Origin: Pseudomonadota bacterium
GTDB taxonomy: Bacteria > Pseudomonadota > Gammaproteobacteria > JAKAQQ01
Assembly: GCA_021839245.1 (NCBI GenBank)
Contig: JAKCBQ010000004.1
Location: forward strand, 49,459 to 113,458
Direction: 5' to 3'
Length of the DNA stretch: 64,000 nt
Shown here piece after piece: positions 55,880 to 64,000 of this stretch. Both the position numbers and the translations under genes were made by a program. Each line of letters opens with the position of its first letter. Within the stretch, counting starts at the first letter, position 1. The notes beneath the pieces are model-generated. The model did not search any database, was not told the origin of the DNA, and saw only the letters and a program-made list of their open reading frames with translations.

Positions 55880-56670
55880 GCGGACGGTTCACGCAGCTCT
55901 TTCACCGTCTCGAGAACGAACGGCGCGGGGCCCTCGTTCCTTTCGCCGTCCTTGGCGACCCCAATCCTGAGGAGAGCCTCCGGCGTCTGGCGGTCCTCGC
56001 CGACCACGCCGACGCGCTCGAGGTGGGGCTTCCCTTCTCGGATCCGATCGCCGACGGACCCACGGTCCAAGCCGCCGTGCTCCGAGCCCGCGCCGCGGGC
56101 ACCACAGTCGAGCGTGGCCTCGGGCTCGTTGCGGCTCTGCGTCGGATGCACCCCGATCTCCCGATCGGGCTCCTGGTGTACGCGAATCTCGTCCACGCGC
56201 GGGGGCTCGAGAGGTTCTATGCCGCGGCCTCGCAAGCCGGTCTCGACGCGGTCCTCGTCCCCGACGTGCCGCTCGAGGAGGCCGCACCCTTCGCCCGAGC
56301 CGCGCGTGCGGCGGGCGTCGCCCCCGTCCTCATCGCCCCGCCGAACGCGCCGGACGCGACGCTGGCCGGCATCGCCCGCACGGGAGGCGAATACACCTAC
56401 GTCGTGACCCGCAAAGGCATCACGGGCGTGGGCCGCGGCGAGCTCGACCCGTCGCAGAGCCTCATCGAACGGCTGGAACGATTCGAGGCTCCCCCCGCCC
56501 TTCTCGGGTTCGGCATCGCGTGCGCGGAGCACGTGCGGCACAGCCTCAAGAGCGGCGCCCGCGGAGTGATCGTCGGCTCAGCGCTCATCGAGCGGTTCAC
56601 CAAGGAGCCCGACTCGGTTCCGCAGTATCTCGACGAGCTTCGCGCGGCCACGACCCTGCCGCCCCGTTGA
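55876..56670 (+). CDS. trpA: Tryptophan synthase alpha subunit
   Basis: TrpA cleaves indole-3-glycerol phosphate and channels indole to TrpB. The 264-residue TIM barrel has [40 protein letters not shown] with the catalytic Glu and Asp, [33 protein letters not shown] and [28 protein letters not shown]. It is the last gene of the operon. No convincing plus-strand intrinsic terminator follows; the hairpin downstream has its U-tract on the opposite strand. Confidence 0.95.
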   Translation: MSGRFTQLFHRLENERRGALVPFAVLGDPNPEESLRRLAVLADHADALEVGLPFSDPIADGPTVQAAVLRARAAGTTVERGLGLVAALRRMHPDLPIGLLVYANLVHARGLERFYAAASQAGLDAVLVPDVPLEEAAPFARAARAAGVAPVLIAPPNAPDATLAGIARTGGEYTYVVTRKGITGVGRGELDPSQSLIERLERFEAPPALLGFGIACAEHVRHSLKSGARGVIVGSALIERFTKEPDSVPQYLDELRAATTLPPR

Positions 56671-56689
56671 GGGACGAGGGAGCAGACAC

Positions 56690-56712
56690 AAAAAGGCGCG
56701 AACGGCCGCGCC
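56690..56712 (-). terminator. Intrinsic terminator of yceI-like gene
   Basis: On the minus strand GGCGCG and CGCGCC enclose a 6-nt loop and are followed by TTTTT, starting 3 nt after the stop codon of the YceI-family gene. Confidence 0.65.
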
Positions 56713-56714
56713 CG

Positions 56715-57359
56715 TCAGGGCGGGCCGATCTTCACGCCCTCGACGTTTACGACGACGAGAACGGTGTTCGAAAGTCCCTCGGGCAGAAAAGCGTCGATCC
56801 CAAACCAAGAGCGTTTCAGGCGTGTCGTGGCGACGAAGCCCGAGAGATACCCGCCCCAAGGCTTGGGAAGATGGGGGACGGCCCCCGCCCCCACGCGTCG
56901 CACGCGGAAGACGATCGTGCGCGTGACACCGTGCAGGGTGAGCCGGCCGCTGAGAAGCCCGGTGAAGCGCGTGAGCGGGCGGTAACCTGTGCTCACGAAA
57001 CGAATGAGGGGATCGTGGGCGGTGTCGAAGAAGAGGTGGCTTCGCAGGATGGCGTCGCGCGGGGCGTAACCGGTGTCGATGCTGGCCGCGCGGATCACGA
57101 TACGCGCCCGATCCCGAGCCGGATCGCGATGATCGAGCGTGTACGTCCCGCGCACGCTGTCGAACCGGCCGGTGAAGTTTGCGATCCCGACGTGGCCGAT
57201 GGTGAAGAGCACCTCGGTGTGCTGCGGATCGATCCGGTAGGTGCCGCTCGTGGGTCCCGGGAGAAGGCGGTAACGACCCGGCGCTGCCAGCGCGGGAAGC
57301 GCAAGGCACATCGCACCGAGAAGAGGAACGAGGCGGAAGAGGAGAACACGTGGACGCAT
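56715..57359 (-). CDS. YceI-family periplasmic lipid/isoprenoid-binding protein
   Basis: This secreted lipocalin-like protein of 214 residues has a signal peptide at residues 1-25 (RLVPLLGAMCLALPALA). The mature part matches YceI: TYRIDPQHTEVLFTIGHVGIANFTGRFDSVRGTYTLD, IDTGYAPRDAILRSHLFFDTAHDPLIRFVSTGYRPL, LSGRLTLHGVTRTIVF and a final block with SWFGIDAFLPEGLSNTV. Members bind polyprenyl pyrophosphates or quinone-like lipids. GGAGC precedes the ATG at 57359. A 139-nt divergent gap separates it from the MscS gene. Confidence 0.88.
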   Translation of the reverse strand: MRPRVLLFRLVPLLGAMCLALPALAAPGRYRLLPGPTSGTYRIDPQHTEVLFTIGHVGIANFTGRFDSVRGTYTLDHRDPARDRARIVIRAASIDTGYAPRDAILRSHLFFDTAHDPLIRFVSTGYRPLTRFTGLLSGRLTLHGVTRTIVFRVRRVGAGAVPHLPKPWGGYLSGFVATTRLKRSWFGIDAFLPEGLSNTVLVVVNVEGVKIGPP

Positions 57360-57498
57360 GGTAGAGCTCCGGAAAAGGCGACGATCGTCCGGAACACGCG
57401 GCCGTGCCCCGGACTCGCTTCTCAGTATACGCGTGATGCACGCGCAAAAAACGCACGCTCCGCCTCCGTTAAACTGTCTTGAGACTTGACTCTCTGAG

Positions 57499-58653
57499 GT
57501 GCCTGTGACGCCCAAGCGTCGACGTCCTTTCTTGCGCGTCGCGGCCGTGATCCTGCTCGGCGTCGTTCTCCTCCTCGCGGTGGGGCGCCTGATCGACGCG
57601 CTCATCCGTCACGACTTCCCGCAGTATCTTCACGAGGCGCCTCTCGTGCGGCGGATCGTTCGCGCGCTCATTGCTCTCGTCGTCGGCTTCTGGGTCTCGG
57701 GTCTTCTGGTGCACGCCGTCGAAGAGCGCTTCGTCCGAACACGGCGTGATCTTTACGGACTCACGCTCCTCGTGCGGATCGGCGTCTACATCGTCCTCAT
57801 CGCGGTGATTCTCTCGATCTTCCACGTCAGCCTCGCCGGCATCCTCGCCGGCAGCGCCGTGGGCGGCGTGGTCTTGGGTTTCGCCATCCACACGTTTGCC
57901 TCCAATCTCCTTACCGGCGTCTTCGCCACCGCCAACGGGGTGCTCAACTTCGGGGACGTCGTCGGCATCAACTCCTGGATCTGGAGCCTGAACACGGTGG
58001 GTCGGATCGTCGAGATCAAGATGCTCTTCTCGAAAATGCTCACCCAGGACGGTGCCGTCGTCAGCATCCCCAATTCCGTCCTTCTCGGTAACAGCGTTCT
58101 CGTCCAGTACGACCGCGACGGAGGGGACTACCTCTACCCGGTCGACACCATGATCAACGCCGATGTGCCGGCGGGTCTGGTCCTCGAGGAGGCGCGGCGT
58201 TCGCCGTCCCTCCAGGGTCAAGACATCTTCTTCCTCCGCTCGCGCGACGGACTCAATCACACCCTGCGCGTGATGTTGCGTTTCCGGGAAATCGGCGAAC
58301 TCAACCGGCGGATCAGCGAGGCCAACACCGCCATCGACGCCGCCTACTGGACGGTCAAGAACGCCTCCGCCCTGTACGGCCCGACAGCGCTCGCCCGCAC
58401 CGCCCGCGGCAGTGTCCCGCTCTCCGTCGCGCTCCCGTCCGACGTGCCTTCGGAGACGCTCCTCGCCGAAGCCCGTGCCCGGGGCCTCACCCTCACCCTC
58501 GCGGCGAAAAGCGCCACCACCAACGCCTTCCTCCTCGACGTTCCGGCCGGCGAGGATCTGCGGACGAAGCTCGAGGCCGCCAATCTCGTCCTCGAGAACC
58601 TCTACCGAACACTCAAAACGCGTCTGAATCCACAGGCGGTTGAACGTCCATAG
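57499..58653 (+). CDS. MscS-family mechanosensitive ion channel
   Basis: This membrane channel of 384 residues has four hydrophobic segments. The pore-lining helix AGILAGSAVGGVVLGFAIHTFASNLLTGVF is typical of MscS, and the beta domain starts with NFGDVVGI and contains GRIVEIKMLFSKMLTQDGAVVSIPNSVLLGNSVLVQY. The C-terminal 120 residues are longer than in MscS itself. It likely relieves osmotic stress. Start is at GTG 57499 or the GTG six nucleotides later. Confidence 0.88.
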   Translation: MPVTPKRRRPFLRVAAVILLGVVLLLAVGRLIDALIRHDFPQYLHEAPLVRRIVRALIALVVGFWVSGLLVHAVEERFVRTRRDLYGLTLLVRIGVYIVLIAVILSIFHVSLAGILAGSAVGGVVLGFAIHTFASNLLTGVFATANGVLNFGDVVGINSWIWSLNTVGRIVEIKMLFSKMLTQDGAVVSIPNSVLLGNSVLVQYDRDGGDYLYPVDTMINADVPAGLVLEEARRSPSLQGQDIFFLRSRDGLNHTLRVMLRFREIGELNRRISEANTAIDAAYWTVKNASALYGPTALARTARGSVPLSVALPSDVPSETLLAEARARGLTLTLAAKSATTNAFLLDVPAGEDLRTKLEAANLVLENLYRTLKTRLNPQAVERP

Positions 58654-59174
58654 GCCCTACCCCAAGAGTCCGCGGGCTCCGGGTGACGGCGGTGTGACGC
58701 CTCCATCACGCGTTTCCAAAGCTTATGGAAATCCATGGGTGTGTGAGACGCGCGCAGACAGCTGCTTGCCGAAACTCTCGCTCCGCTCCTGCCTCCGCGG
58801 CAACGCGTTCGGAGTGACGAATACAGAGGGTAGTCGGAGATTTTCCCCCTCCCCTTCCTCCGAGGGCTGTTGCCGAGCCGAGAGACGTGGCCCCTCGCCC
58901 CAGCTTCTCTCGTCCTGAGTCAAACCCGCCAAAGTCTCTCTCGCCGCTCCGGCATCACGATTCAAGGCGATGGGGTGGGGCTATCGACGGACACCGCGTG
59001 CAGACACGCGGAGAACCGAGGAATCGACCCAACAATCCCGGCCGCCGTGCACGCCGTCCACCGCAAAGGACACGATGCGTGTTTCGTGGGGTCGGGATCG
59101 GCACCGGCATGGGGACAGGTCAGAGCGAACGGTGCCCCCGAGGGCACTCGATGAACGGAAACCCTGAGCCCCCA
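58654..59174. other. Intergenic region after the MscS gene
   Basis: About 520 nt with no recognisable gene. Short open frames lack family resemblance and codon bias. The sequence is somewhat less GC-rich than coding DNA around it. No tRNA, riboswitch or clear plus-strand terminator was recognised; the strong hairpin at its right end terminates the minus-strand subtilase operon. Confidence 0.5.
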
Positions 59175-59175
59175 C

Positions 59176-59222
59176 AAAAAAGAGAGCGGCCCCCTGCGCC
59201 TTCCTTGCGCAGGGGGCCGCTC
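59176..59222 (-). terminator. Strong intrinsic terminator of the subtilase-like operon
   Basis: A perfect 16-bp stem (59184-59199 with 59207-59222, GC-rich) and a 7-nt loop are followed on the minus strand by a CT pair and TTTTTT. It lies 21 nt after the stop codon of the subtilase-like gene. Confidence 0.85.
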
Positions 59223-59243
59223 GTGCGGACTTCTAGTAGTGCC

Positions 59244-61643
59244 TCAGACCGTCCGACGGCGCCGTACGACGGCGGCCGCGGCCAGAAGGGCGAGGAGCAG
59301 AAGCCCGAGGAGGCTCAAGCCGCCTCCGCCCGAGGACGAGCTGGAGGCCGGGCTGACCGGCGTCGGGAAGACCACCGCCTCGATCGTCGCCGGCTGCGGA
59401 TTCATGATTCCGTTCTCGTCCGGGCAATTCACCGAGATCAACTCGGGCTGGACGGCCGTCGTCGTGAACGTGATGGTCGCACTCGACCCCGTGACCGTCT
59501 GGCCGTTGTACGTCCATTCGCAGGACGACGCCTTGGCCGGGGTGGTGCCCCCGGTCACTGTGGCCGTCAGGGTCACAGGCTTGCCGACGTCAAAGCCGTA
59601 GTCGGTCACGCTCTCACCGCTCGTGAGTGTCGTCTGGGAAGTTCCCCCTCCCGCCGGGACCGCGACGGAGGTCGTCGGGAACTGATAGTCAAGACCTTGA
59701 GGAGACGTGAGGGCCGCGTACCCCTGCGCCAATCCCGCCCCAGCGCTGTCTGCGCTGTAGCCGAGAGAGTTTCCGTACGAGCACTGGAACCCCGTGGGGT
59801 TGTTGGCCGGGATGGGATTCCCCGTGATGAGGGAGTTCGACGCCGTCGACTCGAGCGCGCCTGCATAGAAGGACGCGGTCTGGCCCGGCTTGGCCGACAT
59901 GAGGTCGGCTACGAGCGCCCCCACGTTCGGGGCCGTCGCCGAAGTCCCGCAGAAAGCCACTCCCCCGTTCGGGAGGAACAGGCCCGAGAATCCTCCGGCT
60001 CCGCTCGTCTCGATACCGTCGATGCCCGTGATCGCGGGCTCCGCCTCCTCACCCGTGGTCCCGGCGTTCCCGTAGAGGAACGGTCCGAGCGCACTGTAAC
60101 CCTCGAGGGTCACCGCAAGCGGATTCTCCGAGTCGACCGCAGCGGCGGTCGTCGCGAGCAGCCCGGGGACGGCTGTTTCACCGTCGGAAGTGGAACCGTC
60201 CGTGTACATCGGCGTCAGAATGTTGTTGCTTATGGTCCCGAAGAGGACAGCGCCGTCGCCGTTACCGATGAGTTTGAGCGAGGGCACCGGCGAGGCGGTG
60301 CAGCCCGTGGTGCACGCAACTACAAGATAGTCGGTCACGAAAGAGGCGGTGGAATTGGGAACGGTGTAAAAGAAATAGGACGCCGGTCGACCATCGCCTG
60401 TCGTGTCGTTGCTCAGCGAAAACGCCCCTCCGCTCGCGAGGACGTTCCCCGAGCTGTCGAGGAGATAGAGTTCGTACTGGGTCGTGGGGGCGGTCGTCGT
60501 CGAGGGCGGGTCGTTCCACTCGAGGATCGGGAAGAACGGGTAGCCCGGGAAGAGAGTGACCGGAAGCTCATTGGTCACAGTGGAGCCGGGGAGGTTCGCG
60601 AGCGTCACGCCGAACGCGCCTGTCACCCCGCCAAAGTCCATGCACCCGCTCGCACCCGTGACCGAGCTCGGGCATGTCGTGCTCGCGTAGGTCGCCTGGA
60701 GATAGTCTTGAGCATCGTTCCCGGCAGCGCTCAGGAAGGCGACGTTGGGATTGCCGCTCACGATCTGGTAAACCGCGTTGGCGAAACTTCCGCTCGTGTT
60801 CACCCCGCGGGTGAACATGTCGGTGCCGGGGAACCCGAGATCGTCGAGGACGACGTTCGCTCCCCATTGGACGAAGGCCTGGTAGCAGGTCACGAAGTCG
60901 ACGTCCGTCTGCGGGCCGCAGAACCCGAGTTGGGCCTGGGGCGCCACCGCGTGCACCACCTCGAGAAGCGCCGTCCCCTCCGCCGGATCGCCGGGCGTCG
61001 GTTGCGTCTCCGTGCTCAGGAATTGCTGGACCTGGAAAATGTTGGTGGGAAGATAGCCCGCTTGCTGCGAGGCGGCGTCGCCCGAATCATCATCCGAGAT
61101 CACACCGACCTTGATGCCCTGGCCCTCGGCGCCCACCGACTGGAGAAGATCGCCCTGGAGCGCGACGAGGCCCGTCGCGTCGATCGGAAGACCGCTCGGA
61201 ACGGAGCTGCTGCTCTGTTGGGGGACCGCGCCCGCCCGGTGCGGAACGTAAGGCGGCTGGGCCGTCGCGTAGACAGGAACACTCACCCGTCCGACACCGG
61301 GAAGGGTCGCAAGACTCTCGAGCGAGCCCACCGGAACCCAAGCCTGAACCAGGTGCATGAGCGGAGAGACGCGGATCCGCACCGCCCCGAGCGAGGCGAG
61401 ATCCCCCACGGGGGGAAGAGCGCCCGTGGCGAGCGCCGGGCGAATCACAACCTGGACGCGTCCGGCTCTATCGGCTCGTGGGGCCAGGGGATCGCGAACC
61501 GCGGCTTTCGAAAACGCCGGAAGCGCCTGAAGTCTTCCGTGCACCAAGGCCTCCAGACGGGGGCCGAGAACCCCTGCCCGCACCCCGCCCGCGAGGACAA
61601 GGAAAAGTGCGGGAAGGGAGCACGACATGATTTTTCTCATCAT
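59244..61643 (-). CDS. Secreted subtilase-like (S8) protein with GlyGly-CTERM-type tail
   Basis: This is a 799-residue exported protein with an N-terminal signal (1-24) and a prodomain-like segment (about 25-130). A subtilase-like domain shows VGVISDDDSGD (Asp184), DPAEGTALLEVVHAVAP, FLSAAGND (Asn309) and FCGTSATAPNVGALVADL (Ser568). The usual catalytic HGTxVA reads EGTALLE, so Glu222 takes the place of His, recalling the Ser-Glu-Asp triad of sedolisins. A bacterial Ig-like segment is near 690-760. The end reads GGGGLSLLGLLLLALLAAAAVVRRRR, a Gly-Gly, helix and Arg-cluster pattern of GlyGly-CTERM sorting signals. AGGAG precedes the ATG. Confidence 0.85.
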   Translation of the reverse strand: MMRKIMSCSLPALFLVLAGGVRAGVLGPRLEALVHGRLQALPAFSKAAVRDPLAPRADRAGRVQVVIRPALATGALPPVGDLASLGAVRIRVSPLMHLVQAWVPVGSLESLATLPGVGRVSVPVYATAQPPYVPHRAGAVPQQSSSSVPSGLPIDATGLVALQGDLLQSVGAEGQGIKVGVISDDDSGDAASQQAGYLPTNIFQVQQFLSTETQPTPGDPAEGTALLEVVHAVAPQAQLGFCGPQTDVDFVTCYQAFVQWGANVVLDDLGFPGTDMFTRGVNTSGSFANAVYQIVSGNPNVAFLSAAGNDAQDYLQATYASTTCPSSVTGASGCMDFGGVTGAFGVTLANLPGSTVTNELPVTLFPGYPFFPILEWNDPPSTTTAPTTQYELYLLDSSGNVLASGGAFSLSNDTTGDGRPASYFFYTVPNSTASFVTDYLVVACTTGCTASPVPSLKLIGNGDGAVLFGTISNNILTPMYTDGSTSDGETAVPGLLATTAAAVDSENPLAVTLEGYSALGPFLYGNAGTTGEEAEPAITGIDGIETSGAGGFSGLFLPNGGVAFCGTSATAPNVGALVADLMSAKPGQTASFYAGALESTASNSLITGNPIPANNPTGFQCSYGNSLGYSADSAGAGLAQGYAALTSPQGLDYQFPTTSVAVPAGGGTSQTTLTSGESVTDYGFDVGKPVTLTATVTGGTTPAKASSCEWTYNGQTVTGSSATITFTTTAVQPELISVNCPDENGIMNPQPATIEAVVFPTPVSPASSSSSGGGGLSLLGLLLLALLAAAAVVRRRRTV

Positions 61644-61656
61644 GACACGATGTCTC

Positions 61657-62265
61657 CTACACAGTTGAGAGGAATGGGGTGCAGATTATTGTGGGCCGCG
61701 GCAAGACGCCGTGGCTCTTCCTGCGGTGCACCGCCGCAAAAAGCGAGAAAACGAAGAGCATGCCGAGACCCCCCGGCGCCAACGCGCCCCTATCCGGGGT
61801 TGGGGTTCGGACCGCAAGAGAAGTGTGGGGAGGGGATGTCTTGACCACAGCGTAGCGGGGAATCCCGACGTAGCCCACACCCGGAAGGGAAGCCACGGCT
61901 GAGAGGGCCTTGACCGGCACCCAGGCCTGGATCACGTCCATGAGACGCACGACCCGCACACGCCGTGCGCCAAGGGCCACGAGTGTGCTCTTCGCCGGGA
62001 GGCTCCCCCCCGAGCGAAGAGATCGGATCACGACCTCGACGCGGCCGGCGGCATCGATCCGCGGTGCGAAGGGCGAGAGGGGCCTCTGCCCCGCCGCCCC
62101 CGGTGGGACACCGTGCTCGATCAAGGCGCGAAGCGCCGGCGCGAGAACCCCGGCCGAAGCGGGAACCAGCGACGCGAATCCGAGCGCCGCCACGAGAACG
62201 CCGACGGCACCGGCTCCGAGCGGCAGCACCCCTCTTTCAGAAAACACCGATGTGGGTCGGCGCAA
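61657..62265 (-). CDS. Prodomain-only paralogue of the subtilase-like protein
   Basis: This short exported protein of about 202 residues is encoded 13 nt upstream of the subtilase-like gene in the same direction. After a signal peptide it matches the neighbour's N-terminal region: VLAPALRALIEHG, IDAAGRVEVVIRS, then IQAWVPVKALSAVASLPGVGYVGIP against VQAWVPVGSLESLATLPGVGRVSVP. The catalytic domain is absent. Near the C-terminus APGGLGMLFVFSLFAAVHRRKS resembles the neighbour's Gly-Gly, helix, Arg tail. It could be a free-standing propeptide inhibitor or chaperone, or an internally deleted duplicate. The TTG at 62265 follows a GGGGGGAGA stretch; a longer frame reaches 62352. Confidence 0.7.
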   Translation of the reverse strand: MRRPTSVFSERGVLPLGAGAVGVLVAALGFASLVPASAGVLAPALRALIEHGVPPGAAGQRPLSPFAPRIDAAGRVEVVIRSLRSGGSLPAKSTLVALGARRVRVVRLMDVIQAWVPVKALSAVASLPGVGYVGIPRYAVVKTSPPHTSLAVRTPTPDRGALAPGGLGMLFVFSLFAAVHRRKSHGVLPRPTIICTPFLSTV

Positions 62266-62400
62266 GAAAACTCTCCCCCCAGTCCCACAAGGTCCCAAGT
62301 GAATATTACCAGAATACGGGGGGGACGGAAATCCTCCGTCTTCCGCCGTCACGTTCGGCCTCCGATGTCGGCGTGGAAGCTCTCCTGCGAGCCTGCCCCC

Positions 62401-63639
62401 TCACCCGGAAGTCTCTCCGTTGCGGTGTCCGAAGAAGGCTCCGGCGTAGACAAGAAACGTGGCGAGCTCCGCTCCGTAGAGGGCCGCCACAGCCCCCGTC
62501 GATCCGTCGCGGGGAATGAGGACGAGACTGAAGACGACGCCGGCGGCGGCTCCCGCCCCGGCCGCACCCGCGACGAGACGCATCCGTCCCCGCGCCGCCG
62601 CGAGCACTTGGCTCGTATTACGCAGAACCTGAAAAAGCGGCAGGAGCGCCAAAAGGCCGAGGAGACGAGCGGCGCCCGCAAAGCCGGTTCCCAACACCAG
62701 CGGGACAAGAGGTGCGAGCACGAAACGGAGACCCACGCCGGCCAGAACCGCCGTGCCAAGAAGCGCCGCGAGGAGACGCCGAAGACGCCGCCTGTCGCCT
62801 CCGGACCGGTAAAGACGGGGCCACAGGGCTTCCTGAAGCGCGAGGAGAGGCAACGCCACGACATCGACGGCCCGCTGCGCGACGTTGAGACGGGCCACGT
62901 CGCCAAAACCGCTGTAGGCGAGGACGGGCTTGTTGAACTCGTTTTGCAGACGGTGACCGAAGGATCCCGCGGCAAAGGGCCAGCTCTGACGCGCGAGTCC
63001 CCAGGGGCTCATCCCGCCGCGCTCTGGTCGCGGGCGGAGAACGAGGAACCCCAGGGCGGCGGCGTAGCCGATCCCGACAACACCGTAGAACATCATCCAG
63101 AGCGCGAGGCGGTGGGCTCCGAGTCCGACGGCCAGAGCGACGAGAACGAGAAGCCGTGCCCAGACGAGACCGGCCTGGGCGACACCGTAACGACCGAGGC
63201 GGCCGCGCGCCTGCTCGCCGCGGGCGAGGAGATCGACGAGCGAGGAGGCGGCGATCTCGGCGGCCAGGAGGAACAGGCCCGCACGGAGAGGGAAGGACGG
63301 CGGAAGGGCGAAGAAGAGAGCCACCCCTCCAAGCGGTACGACGAAACAAAGCGTCCGCCACCAGAGACCGAGGGCGGCCGCGCGCAACCCCGCCCGACCT
63401 CCCGGCGTGCGGCTTTCCTCACGCAGGACGACGCCGGCCGCTCCAAGACCCACCAGCGGCGTGAGAAAACCCGCGACGGCGAGCACGGTCACGAAGCGCC
63501 CGTAGGACGAAGGACCGAGGACGCGGGCGAGAAGCAGGACGACCGCCGCTTGGGCGAGGGCGCGTCCGCCGATCCCCCCGAACCCCCGAAGCGAAGCCTC
63601 CAGGTAGGACCGCAACCCGTCCGTCCCGCTCACGGGCAC
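62401..63639 (-). CDS. Oligosaccharide flippase-like (MATE/MOP superfamily) membrane protein
   Basis: This polytopic membrane protein of 412 residues has about 12 hydrophobic helices. LARVLGPSSYGRFVTVLAVAGFLTPLVGLGAAGVVLRE is the usual beginning of Wzx-like polysaccharide flippases. FGHRLQNEFNKPVLAYSGFGDVARLNVAQRAVDVVALPLLALQEALWPRLYRSGGDRRRL matches the middle segment of the family. Members move lipid-linked oligosaccharides across the inner membrane. The start at 63639 is GTG. No other polysaccharide genes are adjacent inside the window. Confidence 0.82.
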   Translation of the reverse strand: MPVSGTDGLRSYLEASLRGFGGIGGRALAQAAVVLLLARVLGPSSYGRFVTVLAVAGFLTPLVGLGAAGVVLREESRTPGGRAGLRAAALGLWWRTLCFVVPLGGVALFFALPPSFPLRAGLFLLAAEIAASSLVDLLARGEQARGRLGRYGVAQAGLVWARLLVLVALAVGLGAHRLALWMMFYGVVGIGYAAALGFLVLRPRPERGGMSPWGLARQSWPFAAGSFGHRLQNEFNKPVLAYSGFGDVARLNVAQRAVDVVALPLLALQEALWPRLYRSGGDRRRLRRLLAALLGTAVLAGVGLRFVLAPLVPLVLGTGFAGAARLLGLLALLPLFQVLRNTSQVLAAARGRMRLVAGAAGAGAAAGVVFSLVLIPRDGSTGAVAALYGAELATFLVYAGAFFGHRNGETSG

Positions 63640-63663
63640 GTCCGGCGGAGGTTCACGCCCGTC

Positions 63664-64000
63664 TCACCCGCGCTTCTTCGAACGCAGTTCGTCAAGACCG
63701 CGGAACAAATCGAGGACCTCGGGATTCGCGAGGGCTCCGGTGTTCGCGGGCGTACCGCCGGCCAGAACCTCGCGGACGGCGATTTCGCTGATCTTGCCGC
63801 TGCGTGTGCGTGGGAAGTCCGCCACCGCCAGGATACGATCGGGCACGTGGCGCGGCGAGGCCTGTTCGCGCAACCTGCGGCGGATCGCCTGACGCAGGTT
63901 CTCGTCGAGGACGCAACCCTCGCGCAAACGCAGAAAGAGCACGATGCGCTCGTCGCCCTCCACCCGTCGGCCGACCGCGAGGGCCTCGAGCACCTCGGGG
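63664..64000 (-). CDS. Acetoacetyl-CoA synthetase-like AMP-binding enzyme, C-terminal part (cut by window edge)
   Basis: Only the last 112 or so residues are in the window. The segment has RIVLFLRLREGCVLDENLRQAIRRRLREQASPRHVPDRILAVADFPRTRSGKISEIAVREVLAG with the catalytic Lys region of adenylate-forming enzymes. It continues TPANTGALANPEVLDLF, a tail characteristic of acetoacetate-CoA ligases. The gene continues beyond position 64000. It ends 24 nt before the flippase start, so the two may be co-transcribed. Confidence 0.8.
   Translation of the reverse strand, partial: PEVLEALAVGRRVEGDERIVLFLRLREGCVLDENLRQAIRRRLREQASPRHVPDRILAVADFPRTRSGKISEIAVREVLAGGTPANTGALANPEVLDLFRGLDELRSKKRG

Noticed and set aside
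58887..61844. A 985-codon open frame on the plus strand opposite the subtilase-like gene
   Set aside because: It is low-complexity and Arg/Gly-rich, and mirrors a gene with clear signal peptide, domain motifs, ribosome-binding site and terminator.

Overview
The window reads as chromosomal DNA of a high-GC gammaproteobacterium. Three neighbourhoods support this: recA-recX, alaS, lysC, csrA and tRNA-Ser in the usual order; kdsD-kdsC-lptC-lptA-lptB-rpoN-hpf-rapZ; and petB-petC-sspB. A TrpC-TrpF fusion, LPS genes and a cytochrome bc1 complex fit a respiring Gram-negative cell. The genus cannot be fixed from sequence alone; an acidophilic chemolithotroph of the Acidiferrobacter type is one guess. 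Most genes sit head to tail with 1-4 nt ATGA/GTGA/TGATG overlaps, so the layout is a series of compact, translationally coupled operons.

Layout. 0-1 kb holds two dead transposase remnants (IS256 and IS1595 families). 1.1-5.6 kb (minus) is tRNA-Ser(GCT), csrA with an acidic tail, lysC and alaS. 6.0-10.6 kb (minus) is a five-gene island of visibly lower GC wedged between recX and alaS: a TIM-barrel sugar isomerase, a LuxS homologue, a sedoheptulose-phosphate-cyclase-like enzyme (EEVS/EboD type), a UbiG-like methyltransferase and a UbiA-type prenyltransferase. A perfect FNR-type box lies upstream. I regard this as the best candidate for an undescribed system. 11.3-14.0 kb is recX, recA, thpR and pncC. 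14.2-18.5 kb is mutS facing a NarL-type kinase with a receiver-only partner. 18.6-19.5 kb has a TnpB relic and a macrodomain protein. 19.6-23.0 kb is a split cytochrome bc1 locus. 23.1-25.2 kb is a VanY-like peptidase, murA and a BolA protein.

25.3-31.3 kb (plus) is the Kdo/LPS-transport/sigma-54 operon. 31.3-39.0 kb contains a patatin, an orphan ParA-like ATPase, an epimerase, the CCA enzyme, an S9 peptidase, an esterase and a reductase. 39.3-41.1 kb is a CoA-binding-domain/MetY fusion. 41.3-48.6 kb has a glycosyltransferase and a seven-gene minus operon that begins with nadA-nadB and continues into membrane and glycan genes.

48.8-56.7 kb is a complete tryptophan operon headed by a DAHP synthase: aroF-trpE-G-D-CF-B-A. 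It is preceded by a strong promoter, a 37-residue leader peptide with three consecutive Trp codons, and an attenuator whose alternative hairpins can be read directly. 56.7-58.7 kb is a YceI protein and an MscS-type channel. 59.2-62.3 kb is a secreted subtilase-like protein with a GlyGly-CTERM tail, paired with a prodomain-only paralogue. The window ends in a flippase-like membrane protein and the C-terminus of an acetoacetyl-CoA synthetase-like enzyme.
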